Part shown: one piece after another, positions 55,819 to 64,000 of the stretch | Numbering within the stretch: position 1 is the first letter of the stretch | Layout of the letters: every line of letters begins with the position of its first letter | Source of the DNA: Paenibacillus glacialis | GTDB taxonomy: Bacteria > Bacillota > Bacilli > Paenibacillales > Paenibacillaceae | DNA length: 64,000 bases | Reading direction: 5' to 3' | Assembly (NCBI RefSeq): GCF_001637205.1 | Contig: NZ_LVJH01000002.1 | Coordinates: 62,001-126,000, forward strand | The notes under the pieces: model-generated | Seen by the model: only the letters and a program-made list of their open reading frames with translations | Database searches by the model: none | Told to the model about the DNA's origin: nothing | Made by a program: the position numbers and the translations under genes

Positions 55819-56022
55819 TCACTTGATATCATCTAATGTTAAAACCTTTCCATTTAATCCATTCAATAGATCAATCAACCTCTTACACCTGTATTCTGTT
55901 GTTGTTACAAACATGATTTCTGGAAAAACTCCATTCTTTGCTTGCCATTTTCCTGTGTTATGAAGTTCTCTATATAGAAGTATCTTTTTTTCATTCTCTG
56001 ACATCGATTGTAAACGATCCAC
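55819..56022 (-). CDS. Possible replication-relaxation protein fragment (67 aa)
   Basis: GTG start. 'KNGVFPEIMFVTTTEYRCKRLIDLLNGLNGKVLTLDDI' resembles the C-terminal part of replication-relaxation family proteins of mobile elements, which are about three times longer; it may be a remnant. Confidence 0.5.
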   Translation of the reverse strand: MDRLQSMSENEKKILLYRELHNTGKWQAKNGVFPEIMFVTTTEYRCKRLIDLLNGLNGKVLTLDDIK

Positions 56023-56055
56023 TTCGAGTAGTGTAAATATGTCCTTTTTCTTAAA

Positions 56056-56274
56056 TTATGCGTCTGCAACAATCGCCTTGTTATCCCACTTCAAAGTGTA
56101 CTCTTCTCTCCATTGTTCTGGCTGAAACGATATATAAACCTCATTCCTCATCAACGTGTGTCCTATAAGCTGTGTACGTCTACGTACAACATCAGAACCT
56201 ATCTCCTTACGCCCCTTTGCGTATAAATAATAAACTAACTCACCTTCTCTAAAACTGCTTAGATACTCACCCAT
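56056..56274 (-). CDS. Hypothetical protein (72 aa)
   Basis: First gene of the right-hand minus-strand series, nearest to attR. 'GELVYYLYAKGRKEIGSDVVRRRTQLIGHTLMRNEVYISFQPEQW'. Small beta-rich protein, no family. Confidence 0.55.
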   Translation of the reverse strand: MGEYLSSFREGELVYYLYAKGRKEIGSDVVRRRTQLIGHTLMRNEVYISFQPEQWREEYTLKWDNKAIVADA

Positions 56275-56387
56275 ATCATTTAGAATACGTGCTTGAAGGA
56301 TGTGATATTATAAAGAAAAGGACTCACCGATTAAGTGAAATCCTTTAAGGAAATCGACAAAGCCTATTCCAGTGTGGTTTTCTTCAT

Positions 56388-56417
56388 AGTTAATTATGTG
56401 ATACTCAAGTCCATGGG
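56388..56417. other. attR: left arm of attP plus core TCCATGGG
   Basis: AGTTAATTATGTGATACTC (56388-56406) mirrors the arm at 29176-29192 except for two added bases. The core is at 56410-56417; yhbH resumes right after it with TTCTTTCGAG. Confidence 0.88.
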
Positions 56418-56907
56418 TTCTTTCGAGAAATATTGCGCACGTAGCTTCTTCTTCTGGATGAATCGTTTCCTACGGAAACAGTATGAGAACGTTGATATCG
56501 TATTTATCGCCCATCATACAGAAGCTAAAGAAGTAAGTGAGAATGATTTCTTTACGCGTGGAGAAAGCGGTGGCACCATTTGTTCATCAGCCTATCAAAA
56601 GGCACTCGAGATTATCGATCAACGTTATCCCCCTGCCAAATTCAATATTTATCCTTTCCACTTCTCCGATGGTGACAACTTGACATCCGACAATGAGCGC
56701 TGCGTGAAGCTGATTGGAGAGTTACTCAAGGTTTGTAACATGTTCGGCTATGGCGAGATCAATCAATACAACCGGAGCAGTACCCTAATGTCCGCCTACC
56801 GCAACATTAAAATAGATCAATTCATGTATTACGTTATCAAGGAAAAAGGTGAAGTTTATCAAGCACTGAAGACCTTTTTTCATAAGCGTGAAGGTGTGCA
56901 AAGTTAA
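56418..56907 (+). CDS. yhbH: yhbH, 3' part (no start of its own)
   Basis: Encodes (G)[26 protein letters not shown]... through [41 protein letters not shown] and [16 protein letters not shown] to the end, the conserved C-terminal half of YhbH (DUF444). The frame is open into the element (to 56335) but no ribosome site fits, so it is probably not made unless the element leaves. The join with 28506-29176 gives D-T-S-G-S-M-G-S-F-E-K. Confidence 0.95.
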
Positions 56908-56942
56908 GTGCTGTCAAATTCCATATTATGAACAGGAAAAAG

Positions 56943-56984
56943 AACGCCCTTGCCCTCGCATATGCGAGTTAGCAAGGGCGTTTC
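56943..56984 (+). terminator. yhbH terminator
   Basis: Stem AACGCCCTTGC / GCAAGGGCGTT enclosing a second stem CTCGCATATGCGAG, then TTCT. Confidence 0.85.
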
Positions 56985-57031
56985 TATGAATATGAGATGG
57001 ATTGAACTCTTCTGCGTGCAAAAAGTAGAAC

Positions 57032-57060
57032 AACTATCTATCATTAATTGATAGATAGTT
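57032..57060. promoter_or_regulatory. Perfect 12-bp inverted repeat before the secreted peptidase gene
   Basis: AACTATCTATCA and TGATAGATAGTT with a 5-nt gap and no T-run after it on the plus strand; looks more like an operator than a terminator. It is 148 bp before the gene at 57208. Confidence 0.5.
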
Positions 57061-57207
57061 ACACCACTCCACATTAATCCCCATCCTTATCCTTTATTAT
57101 CCAAAATTCAACCGAAACAACACTATTAATTTGCTAGGATTAGTGATAGGTTTATTTTGTAATTAGAGTTATTTAAAGTATAAAAAAAAAGAAGGAGTGT
57201 TATAGAA

Positions 57208-59241
57208 ATGAGAAAACTAGGTTTAATGGGATTGGCGGTACTTATTATTAGTGCTGGATTGTTTACAGGTCTAGAGAGGGCTGAGGCAGCGACGAATAAG
57301 CCTCACGGAACATATCCGGTCAGTCGGGTCGATGATAGAGGGATCGTTTCAGCAGAATATCCTGATAATATGAGTCCTAATGGTCAAGTCAAGGAGAATG
57401 CATTTGACAACAGTCTTGGTTCTAAGTGGCTAGTCGTTGAAAAGTACCCCTGGATTCAATATCAATTTGCCGACAATCAAGCGTATGTTATCAATAGCTA
57501 CTCTATCACTTCTGCCGAAGACGCTCCAGATAGAGACCCTTTGAACTGGACATTACAGGGCTCGAACGATGGTGTCAATTGGACGGATATAGACACGAGG
57601 CAGGATATAGATTTTGAACAACGTAACCAGCTAAAGTCCTTCACAATTTCGAATCCAACGAGCTACAGCTACTATAAGTTCGATTTTGAGAGTGTCGGAG
57701 GTTGGCTTCAGTTGGCGGAGATCAAGCTATATAATGGAGAAGAGCAAACGTATACCTATACGTCAATTCTCCCTTCAATAACCGCAAGCAGTGAAAACAG
57801 TCCTAATGAGCGTAAAGAAAATGCAATAGACGGTACCAGTAATACCAAATGGCTAACGTTTGAGAACAATGGCTGGTTGGAGCTCGATTATGGTGTGCCC
57901 ATTTTACTCGACGGTTATTCCATTGCTGCTGCCAATGATTCTGAAGAGCGGGACCCGAAGCAGTGGATATTGAGAGGATCCAACGATGGTAATAATTGGA
58001 CGCAGATTGATACGAAGGACAATGAGAATTTCCTGAAACGTCATCAACGTAATCATTACTTTGTAAACCCAAGTACAGCTTATCAATACTACCGGCTGGA
58101 GCTACAGAACAACAGCGGGGACATATTACAGGTTGGAGATGTAGCGTTATCCTATACAAATGATATGTGGCATTCGATCAATCCGATTGTGGAGTATAGG
58201 AATTTGGATACAGGTGGCAACGGTGATCTATTCCAAGAAGTCCTACCGAACTATGAGCAGGAAGTAATAGCGATCGTACGTGACATTGTCAGCATGCTAT
58301 ATGACGATCCAGGGCAGTTTTATTTAAATCATAAGAAGATAAATATCGCTACACATACTACTAACCCTAACAATGCCCCGGCATGGGCAACCCATAGCGG
58401 TAGAGAGGTGCATATCGGTATGGACAGCAACTACATTAGGCGCGCTTATGATGCTGGCAAGCTAGATCCTAGTACCCCAGTTAAAGAAGAATTGATTGGT
58501 ATGCTTTATCACGAGCTGACTCATGGATATCAAATCAGTGGTCCTGGATATATAGTTGAAGGCTTGGCTGATGGGGTACGTACAGAATTCGGCTATCACG
58601 ATCGTTACCAATGGAGAGCCGAACCAAATGGAACTTGGATGGGCGGCTATAGCACAACAGGCAACTTTTTACGATGGATCAATGACAATAAACACGAAGG
58701 ATTCCTTCGCGATATCAATGCTAGTACACGCCCGTCAAACGGAGTGTGGACTAAAGATGCATTCAAGACACTCACAGGGGAAGAAGTAGAGTCATTGTGG
58801 GATCAATACCAACAGTCTTACTCTACAGGCCCTACTCCTACAATAACCGTTAGTGGTGAAAATACTCCTAATGGACGTAAAGAAAATGCAATAGACGGCA
58901 ACAGTAATACCAAATGGCAGACGAATGGGACCCATGGTTGGTTGGAGCTCGATTATGGTGTGCCAATCTTGATCGACGGTTATTCCATTACTGCTGCCAA
59001 TGATCTTAATGTCGCGGACCCGAAGAATTGGACTTTGAGAGGGTCTAATGACGGGATTACTTGGAGATGGCTTGTTATGAAGGAAAATGAGATTTTCTCT
59101 GATCGCCAGCAAGAGAAGCGCTACGATTTGAACCCTAATACATTTGATAATGCAACCTTTCGATACTACCGGCTAGAGTTACAGAACAACGGCGGGGACA
59201 AACTACAGGTTGCAGAAGTAAAGTTATCCATTAAGAAATAG
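57208..59241 (+). CDS. Secreted zinc peptidase (basic secretory protein family) with discoidin-like domains
   Basis: 677 residues with a GAAGGAG site. Signal peptide to about residue 28 (ERAEAATN). Three F5/8 type C (discoidin) domains at about 45-175, 187-310 and 550-677, each with 'S.NA.DG...TKW.....W...DYG' and 'GSNDG..W'. Between them (about 320-540) lies a BSP-type peptidase with HELTHGYQ (His435, Glu436, His439) and 'YIVEGLADGVR'. Discoidin domains usually bind sugars, so it probably acts on cell-wall or plant polymers or glycoproteins. The second and third discoidin genes are very alike at the DNA level, a sign of recent duplication. Confidence 0.88.
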   Translation: MRKLGLMGLAVLIISAGLFTGLERAEAATNKPHGTYPVSRVDDRGIVSAEYPDNMSPNGQVKENAFDNSLGSKWLVVEKYPWIQYQFADNQAYVINSYSITSAEDAPDRDPLNWTLQGSNDGVNWTDIDTRQDIDFEQRNQLKSFTISNPTSYSYYKFDFESVGGWLQLAEIKLYNGEEQTYTYTSILPSITASSENSPNERKENAIDGTSNTKWLTFENNGWLELDYGVPILLDGYSIAAANDSEERDPKQWILRGSNDGNNWTQIDTKDNENFLKRHQRNHYFVNPSTAYQYYRLELQNNSGDILQVGDVALSYTNDMWHSINPIVEYRNLDTGGNGDLFQEVLPNYEQEVIAIVRDIVSMLYDDPGQFYLNHKKINIATHTTNPNNAPAWATHSGREVHIGMDSNYIRRAYDAGKLDPSTPVKEELIGMLYHELTHGYQISGPGYIVEGLADGVRTEFGYHDRYQWRAEPNGTWMGGYSTTGNFLRWINDNKHEGFLRDINASTRPSNGVWTKDAFKTLTGEEVESLWDQYQQSYSTGPTPTITVSGENTPNGRKENAIDGNSNTKWQTNGTHGWLELDYGVPILIDGYSITAANDLNVADPKNWTLRGSNDGITWRWLVMKENEIFSDRQQEKRYDLNPNTFDNATFRYYRLELQNNGGDKLQVAEVKLSIKK

Positions 59242-59340
59242 ATATATAACATTCGATCAATCCGATTGTGGAGATTAAGAAATTTGGATACTACGAACTC
59301 ATTGTTGGATAACTATCAACAGTCGTTCAACGGACAATAA
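59242..59340 (+). repeat. Remnant duplication of the linker after the second discoidin domain
   Basis: 24 bases (CATTCGATCAATCC...GTGGAG) at 59250-59273 repeat 58171-58194 exactly, and both copies go on with AATTTGGATAC. The following ACTATCAACAGTC resembles the peptidase-domain end at about 58805. It is outside the reading frame: the scar of a lost extra repeat. Confidence 0.7.
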
Positions 59341-59341
59341 T

Positions 59342-59436
59342 AAGGAATGACAACTAGTTGTCATTCCTTACATAGGATTACACAAATAACGCTCTTTGCC
59401 TCCCCCTATTTCGGGAGGTGGCAAGGGCATTTTTAC
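59342..59436 (+). terminator. Two hairpins ending the peptidase transcript
   Basis: A perfect palindrome AAGGAATGACAAC / GTTGTCATTCCTT (59342-59369), and TTGCCTCCC / GGGAGGTGGCAA (59396-59424) followed after GGGCA by TTTTT. Confidence 0.75.
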
Positions 59437-59460
59437 GATCAATTTATTCGATCATGATCT

Positions 59461-59811
59461 TCATAAATTGCGATTCACTTGAAGCAAAGAAATTTTCTTA
59501 ATCGTTATTGTGTCTCTCACGGTTTCTTCTGAAATAACATTCAACTTGATTAGACTAGCAATCTTAGTAGGATCGGCTTTAGAAATCATCTTCCATACAC
59601 TCGGATCAGGTAAGGCATCATATAGTTTGTTATCGTCATATTCTTTTCTGTCCTGAGACACAATCTTCACATGATAATGACCTGTCTGAAGTTCTGTCAG
59701 GTCCTCTTCTGAACAGTGACTAAGGATTTCATTTCTTAAATCTCCTAATTCCTGTTCTATTTCTTTGTGCTTCTTTTTCAGTTGAAAATAACGTTTCACT
59801 TTCGCCTCCAT
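59461..59811 (-). CDS. Hypothetical coiled-coil protein (116 aa)
   Basis: N-terminal coiled coil (KRYFQLKKKHKEIEQELGDLRNEIL), then a small globular part. Resembles short phage Gp-type helical proteins but no family is assigned. Confidence 0.6.
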   Translation of the reverse strand: MEAKVKRYFQLKKKHKEIEQELGDLRNEILSHCSEEDLTELQTGHYHVKIVSQDRKEYDDNKLYDALPDPSVWKMISKADPTKIASLIKLNVISEETVRDTITIKKISLLQVNRNL

Positions 59812-59903
59812 GATTTCACGCCTCTCCCCTTTTCTAAATAGATATGCTGAGAGAGTCGTTTTTATACGAAAGTACCTTATAGAAATCTTGATCTAGCTCA
59901 TAC

Positions 59904-60407
59904 CTACTCAGAAAATTTCTCTTGGAGCTCCATCCAAACCTTTTTATTACTATATTGCTTCTCTGAACTTATATCTTTACCGAACCATTCTGGTGCTACG
60001 AAAGCATTCGCTTCCTCTACAGAATTAAATTCGACCTCAACCACGATCAACTCAACTTGGTCATAATAATCAATTTCAATAACTCTATCTTCCCATACTG
60101 CTGTAATTCGGTTCTTCGTTAGAGGAATAGCGTCAAATGCTTGTACAATTTGATCATATATCTCTTCCGAGATTGAATATTCAATTTCCTCGCGACTAAG
60201 ACCATTGCCTTTCTTGAAGGTATGTGTGAACGACATCTCATTCGATTCTAGGTCAATAATCCTCCGTACTCTCATTTCCTGATCCGTATCGAGCGCTAAA
60301 TACGTTTGCTCTATCCGGTGTTCTGAACGGAATTGTAGCTTGCCTTCATGCACTAAGGATTCCGAAATTTCAGGTAGTAGAAACTTACGTTCAATTTCTA
60401 AAGACAT
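59904..60407 (-). CDS. CYTH-domain protein (triphosphate tunnel metalloenzyme)
   Basis: 167 residues. The CYTH signature EIERKFLL at residues 4-11 (ExExK), then charged strands such as 'QTYLALDTDQEMRVRRI' and 'VIEIDYYDQVELIVVEVEF'. This fold cuts triphosphate groups (thiamine triphosphate, polyphosphate) or acts as adenylate cyclase. It begins 3 bp after the stop of yhaM, so the two are an operon. Confidence 0.9.
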   Translation of the reverse strand: MSLEIERKFLLPEISESLVHEGKLQFRSEHRIEQTYLALDTDQEMRVRRIIDLESNEMSFTHTFKKGNGLSREEIEYSISEEIYDQIVQAFDAIPLTKNRITAVWEDRVIEIDYYDQVELIVVEVEFNSVEEANAFVAPEWFGKDISSEKQYSNKKVWMELQEKFSE

Positions 60408-60410
60408 CGA

Positions 60411-61373
60411 TTATAGCTCCTTTTTCATACGATAAATTGCTTTATTCTCTAATCCACGAATGAATGGCGTCCATTCCTCAGTCTCTGGCGTCGTATCTAA
60501 CGCATCCTCTACCATCTGTAACTTCGCATCCATGGCATCAATGAAATGAAGAGCTACCGCTTCTGCCATTTGTGGTTGAACCGGACTCCCCCACTCACCC
60601 AAGTTATGATGGGATAAGACCATATGCTGTAAACAGATTACTTTTTCAGAGTGAAGATTAATATCACACCGGATAGCAGCTTCCGTAATCCAATTCGATG
60701 CCATGGAGATATGACCCAAGAGCTTGCCTTGAACACTATACTCTTTGACGATTCCAAGCTCTGCTGTCAGTTCTTCCGTCTTAGCTATGTCATGAAGAAT
60801 AATACCTGCCTTGATAAGATCTTCATTTAGAAATGGTCTCTGTTTGCAGATGAATTCCCCAAGTTCCAACATCCGGACCATATGATAAGACAATCCCGCG
60901 TAAAAAGCATGATGATGCATTTTGGCAGCTGGATAATGCATTAGTTTATCTTCCACTTTAGTCACGCAAAAGTTAACGATCGTACGCATCTCTTCATCTT
61001 GAATACTTTCTAACGTCTGCTTAATCGTATGCATAAGATCCGCAGGCTGAACTGGAGCAGACCGAATGAAATCAGTGATGCTCACACCATCTTCTTCGGT
61101 TACCTTACGCATCTTTGAAATCTTTACCTGTAGTCGTTCACGATAAGTGTGAGCTATACCCTGCACCTTCACCAGATCCATAGGAAAGAATGTTTCCTTA
61201 TCTGTTGCGCTGGCATCCCAGAACTTAGCAGAGAGTTGACCGCTGGAATCCCCAAGAACGATATCAAAATAATCCTTCGGTGGTGTCCCATTCGTCTGTT
61301 TCACTTCCAGCTCTTTCAATATATAAAAGCCAGTAAATTCATCTTGATTCGTTAACTTATTAATTAAAGTCAT
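60411..61373 (-). CDS. yhaM: 3'-5' exoribonuclease YhaM
   Basis: 320 residues. N-terminal OB-fold (YFDIVLGDSSGQLSAKFWDAS...LVKVQGIA) and an HD hydrolase domain with HHHAFYAGLSYH and ILHDIAKTEE, as in YhaM/CBF1. It trims RNA from the 3' end with metal. GGAGGT site. Followed by the CYTH gene. Confidence 0.95.
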   Translation of the reverse strand: MTLINKLTNQDEFTGFYILKELEVKQTNGTPPKDYFDIVLGDSSGQLSAKFWDASATDKETFFPMDLVKVQGIAHTYRERLQVKISKMRKVTEEDGVSITDFIRSAPVQPADLMHTIKQTLESIQDEEMRTIVNFCVTKVEDKLMHYPAAKMHHHAFYAGLSYHMVRMLELGEFICKQRPFLNEDLIKAGIILHDIAKTEELTAELGIVKEYSVQGKLLGHISMASNWITEAAIRCDINLHSEKVICLQHMVLSHHNLGEWGSPVQPQMAEAVALHFIDAMDAKLQMVEDALDTTPETEEWTPFIRGLENKAIYRMKKEL

Positions 61374-61631
61374 GTGTTTACCTCCAACATGAAATGAAAA
61401 CCATCGTATTTTTTATCTTTGTACAATCCAGTCGTTACTCATAACTAACTACAATATCATATTTGCTCGTTCACATGTTAATTCTAAGTTTATCTTTATC
61501 ATACAACATAACCATAAGAATAGGATACGCTATGGCGTCGAACGATCAATGTCGAATATCTCCGCACCTCTCCACATACACATAATAAGAACCTAAATTT
61601 TCTCCTTACAGAAAGGGGGAAGGTAAATCCC

Positions 61632-63068
61632 ATGCATCAGGATGAAATAACCGCACTAGAGCATTCCATAGCAGAAATCACCGAGATTGCCACTGGCTTC
61701 GGATTGGACTTTTACCCAATGCGATACGAAATTTGTCCTGCGGACATTATCTACACCTTCGGAGCTTACGGGATGCCAATCCGATTCTCACACTGGTCAT
61801 TTGGGAAAACTTTCCACAAAATGAAGACACAGTACGATTTCGGTTTATCCAAAATTTATGAGCTTGTTATCAATTCCAATCCTTGCTACGCTTTCTTGCT
61901 TGATGGAAATTCATTAATCCAAAACAAATTGATTGTGGCACACGTCCTTGCTCACTGCGACTTCTTTAAGAATAATGCTCGTTTCAGCAAAACAAATCCA
62001 AGCATGGTGGAGAGCATGTCTGCCACAGCAGAACGCATCAGTCAGTACGAGATTAAGTATGGACACAAACAAATTGAGGAGTTTCTAGATGCGGTGCTCG
62101 CGATTCAAGAACACGTCGATCCGGATCTCGTTAGTCCCTATCGACGGAACCGATATGACCGCAATGGAGATGGAACGACAGACTCCGGACATGAGAAATT
62201 AGAAACGCCACCAACAGGATTTGAGGATTTATGGGTATTAGATGAAGTTAACAAGAATGATAATCGCAATATTGACCCACCTAAGAAGTTCCCTCCACGT
62301 CCAGAGAAGGATCTCATTTGGTTCATCCAAGAATTCTCCCCCAATCTGGAACCTTGGCAACGTGATATCTTGACGATGCTTAGAGATGAGATGCTCTACT
62401 TCTGGCCGCAAATGGAGACCAAAATTATGAATGAAGGTTGGGCCAGCTATTGGCATCAACGAATCTTACGAGAGTTAGACCTTACATCCGAAGAAACCAT
62501 CGAATATGCCAAACTCAATTCTGGGGTTGTACAGCCGTCAAAGAATAGCTTAAACCCCTATTATCTTGGACTCAAAATATTCGAGGATATCGAGAAACGC
62601 TGGGATTCACCTACCGGTAACGATTCACTGCTCACGGGATCTAAGCTTGGATCAGGTAGAGCCAAAATATTTGAAGTACGAGAATTAGACTCTGACACCT
62701 CTTTCATTCGTAATTATATGACGAAGAAGCTCGCGGATGACTTGGACTTATATGTATTCGAGAAGAAGGGTCCCGAGTGGACCATTACCGATAAGTCCTG
62801 GGAGAATATTAGGGATCAACTTGTCTATTCTCGCGTAAACGGTGGTTTCCCTTACTTGGTTGTTCAAGATGGGAACTATGAAGACAACGGTGAGTTATAT
62901 ATAAAACACATGTATGAAGGAACTGAGTTAGATCTTAAATATGTAGAGCGTACGCTACCTTACGTTCATAGGTTATGGGGTAGAACCATCCATTTGGAAA
63001 CAACGATGGAGAACAAAACGGTACTGTTTACATTTGACGGGAAAAAGATCGGAAGAAAATTTGTCTAA
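61632..63068 (+). CDS. spoVR: SpoVR-family protein
   Basis: 478 residues with AAGGGGGAAGG site. Recognised by '[36 protein letters not shown]', '[36 protein letters not shown]' and '[13 protein letters not shown]'. In B. subtilis SpoVR is needed for spore cortex formation and is mother-cell expressed. In enteric bacteria its homologue YcgB is co-regulated with YeaG (PrkA) and YeaH (YhbH). All three are within 7 kb here, convergent with prkA. Confidence 0.96.
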   Translation: MHQDEITALEHSIAEITEIATGFGLDFYPMRYEICPADIIYTFGAYGMPIRFSHWSFGKTFHKMKTQYDFGLSKIYELVINSNPCYAFLLDGNSLIQNKLIVAHVLAHCDFFKNNARFSKTNPSMVESMSATAERISQYEIKYGHKQIEEFLDAVLAIQEHVDPDLVSPYRRNRYDRNGDGTTDSGHEKLETPPTGFEDLWVLDEVNKNDNRNIDPPKKFPPRPEKDLIWFIQEFSPNLEPWQRDILTMLRDEMLYFWPQMETKIMNEGWASYWHQRILRELDLTSEETIEYAKLNSGVVQPSKNSLNPYYLGLKIFEDIEKRWDSPTGNDSLLTGSKLGSGRAKIFEVRELDSDTSFIRNYMTKKLADDLDLYVFEKKGPEWTITDKSWENIRDQLVYSRVNGGFPYLVVQDGNYEDNGELYIKHMYEGTELDLKYVERTLPYVHRLWGRTIHLETTMENKTVLFTFDGKKIGRKFV

Positions 63069-63107
63069 TTATAGAAGACAACATCTACGAACCTACTTAC
63101 CTAAATA

Positions 63108-63156
63108 AGCACATCACAAAGGACACGCAAGTATGTGTGTTCTTTCTGATGTGCTC
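63108..63156. terminator. Terminator between spoVR and prkA
   Basis: Stem AGCACATCA / TGATGTGCT with an inner partial stem, between convergent genes. Confidence 0.75.
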
Positions 63157-63260
63157 ATCTATTATTCCACATGTTGCTTATAATAAAAATAACCCCTAGT
63201 CCTCATTAACTGACTGAGTCTAAAGGTTATTATTATCTATCACACAATCATCACGCTAAC

Positions 63261-64000
63261 TTAACGATTCAACAGACTTCCCACATATTTCAACAGTTCA
63301 TTAGCACAGATAGGGCAGTATCCATGGTCATTGATAAGCCGTTTACTTACCTCATTAATCCGTTTCAACTGATTTCCATCAGGCGTCTTAGTGGAAGTCG
63401 TGATCTTCACGATATCTTTAAGGTCTACAAAAAGCTTCTTCTCTATCGCTTCACGAAGGCGGTCATGATGGTTGTATTCGAATTTCTTACCCTTTCTTGA
63501 ATAGGCAGAGATACGGATAAGAATTTCCTCGCGGAATGCTTTTTTCGCATTTTCTGATACCCCGATCTGTTCTTCTATAGAACGCATCAGTCTTTCGTCC
63601 GGATCCATCTCTTCATCCGTAAGCGGATCACGTATTTTGGACCAATTACAGAAAGCTTCTATGTTGTCGAGGTAATTCTCAAATAATGTTCTCGCTGATT
63701 CTTCAAAAGAATATACAAATGCCTTCTGAATTTCCTTCTTAGCTAGTTCATCATACTCTTTACGTGCAATAGCTATGAAATTAAGATAACGCTCACGTTC
63801 TTCTTTCGTAATGGAAGCATGTTGATCTAACCCCTCCTTGATAGCCCTTAGTACGTCGAGTGCATTAATACATTGAAGATTCTGCTTAATAAGAGCACTA
63901 GAAATTCGGTTGATGACATAACGTGGATCTACACCCGACATGCCTTCATCCAGATATTCATTTTGCATTTCCTTTAAATCTGCTTCTTTATAACCCTCAA
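63261..64000 (-). CDS. prkA: PrkA serine protein kinase / AAA+ protein (partial, 5' end beyond window)
   Basis: The C-terminal about 246 residues. 'GVDPRYVINRISSALI', 'ALDVLRAIKEGLDQH', 'RERYLNFIAIARKEYD', 'KAFREEILIRISAYSRKGK' and 'ANELLKYVGSLLNR' match the kinase-like C-terminal region of PrkA. The frame stays open to the window edge (EGYKEADLKE before the first internal Met), so the real start is outside. Works with YhbH and SpoVR in sporulation. Confidence 0.95.
   Translation of the reverse strand, partial: EGYKEADLKEMQNEYLDEGMSGVDPRYVINRISSALIKQNLQCINALDVLRAIKEGLDQHASITKEERERYLNFIAIARKEYDELAKKEIQKAFVYSFEESARTLFENYLDNIEAFCNWSKIRDPLTDEEMDPDERLMRSIEEQIGVSENAKKAFREEILIRISAYSRKGKKFEYNHHDRLREAIEKKLFVDLKDIVKITTSTKTPDGNQLKRINEVSKRLINDHGYCPICANELLKYVGSLLNR

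Larger units (their letters stand above)
29169..56409. mobile_element. Skin-like integrative element inside yhbH (27,241 bp)
   Basis: Bounded by direct copies of TCCATGGG (29169-29176 and 56410-56417). Everything between is foreign to yhbH and removing it restores the frame exactly. A large serine recombinase ends 10 bp inside the left end. The content is AT-rich: integrases of two classes, a replication protein, regulators, small secreted proteins and many short unknown genes. Head, portal, terminase and tail-tape genes are absent as far as I can see, so it is not an intact phage. It resembles skin in sigK or SPbeta in spsM in placement. Whether it excises during sporulation is inferred. Confidence 0.93.

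Noticed and set aside
29187-56409. Idea that the element is a complete prophage
   Set aside because: No terminase, portal, capsid, tape-measure, holin or endolysin genes could be seen; only a tail-fibre-like protein and integrases.
56335-56417. Open frame upstream of the yhbH 3' part with an ATG-like start ([13 protein letters not shown])
   Set aside because: It is the element's end read in the same frame by chance; it contains the attP arm and has no ribosome site, and no similarity to YhbH begins before the core.
57030-57060. Inverted repeat as terminator of a small RNA
   Set aside because: No T-run follows on the plus strand, so an operator reading was kept with low confidence.
1-64000. 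CRISPR arrays, rRNA and tRNA genes
   Set aside because: No regularly spaced repeats, no rRNA signatures and no convincing cloverleaf were seen. A tRNA scan would be the decisive test.

Overview
The window looks like a chromosomal segment of a spore-forming, low-GC Firmicute, most likely Paenibacillus or a close relative. This rests on sporulation genes (yhbH, spoVR, prkA), strong AGGAGG-type ribosome binding sites, 7TM-DISM sensor kinases, preQ1-I and c-di-GMP-I riboswitches and the overall gene set. The genus is inferred, not proven.

Bases 1-28.5 kb are host chromosome. They hold, in order: the start of a large Cna/SpaA-type surface adhesin, a class D sortase, a SARP-type response regulator, a transglutaminase-like exported protein under a c-di-GMP-I riboswitch, and a large hybrid kinase with two kinase modules. 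Next come the queCDEF operon behind a preQ1-I riboswitch, an EcsC-family protein and an orphan sensor kinase. Divergent from that kinase is a two-gene cassette: a class I isoprenoid-synthase-like protein and an NHLP-leader peptide precursor that ends in Trp. moaA, a glutathione peroxidase, a TraX-like protein, a methyltransferase/TIM-barrel pair, a coiled-coil protein and a polysaccharide deacetylase follow.

The main discovery is at 28.5-56.9 kb. The sporulation gene yhbH (DUF444, von Willebrand A-like) is split by a 27,241-bp element. The break lies exactly in the codons of the DTSGSMG metal-binding motif. An 8-bp core, TCCATGGG, sits at both ends, and precise recombination there restores an in-frame 386-codon yhbH. 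Joining the element's own ends gives an attP with long inverted-repeat arms. A large serine recombinase gene ends 10 bp inside the left junction. The layout resembles skin in sigK and SPbeta in spsM, where mother-cell excision rebuilds a sporulation gene. Here the target belongs to the PrkA-YhbH-SpoVR set, and the other two members lie just downstream.

The element is AT-rich and has almost no recognisable phage structural genes. It carries two large serine recombinases, a tyrosine recombinase, a primase-polymerase-like replication protein, HTH regulators with operator-like repeats, three stalk-domain secreted proteins, two proteasome-beta-like Ntn-hydrolase homologues (one fused to a tail-fibre-like His-x-His region), two GIY-YIG proteins, a PD-(D/E)XK-like protein and several very small genes. 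Broken genes (a Y-family polymerase stub and a frameshifted HEXXH protein) suggest a composite, partly decaying element.

Bases 56.9-64 kb are host again: a secreted zinc peptidase with discoidin domains, a CYTH-domain protein, yhaM, spoVR and the 3' part of prkA.
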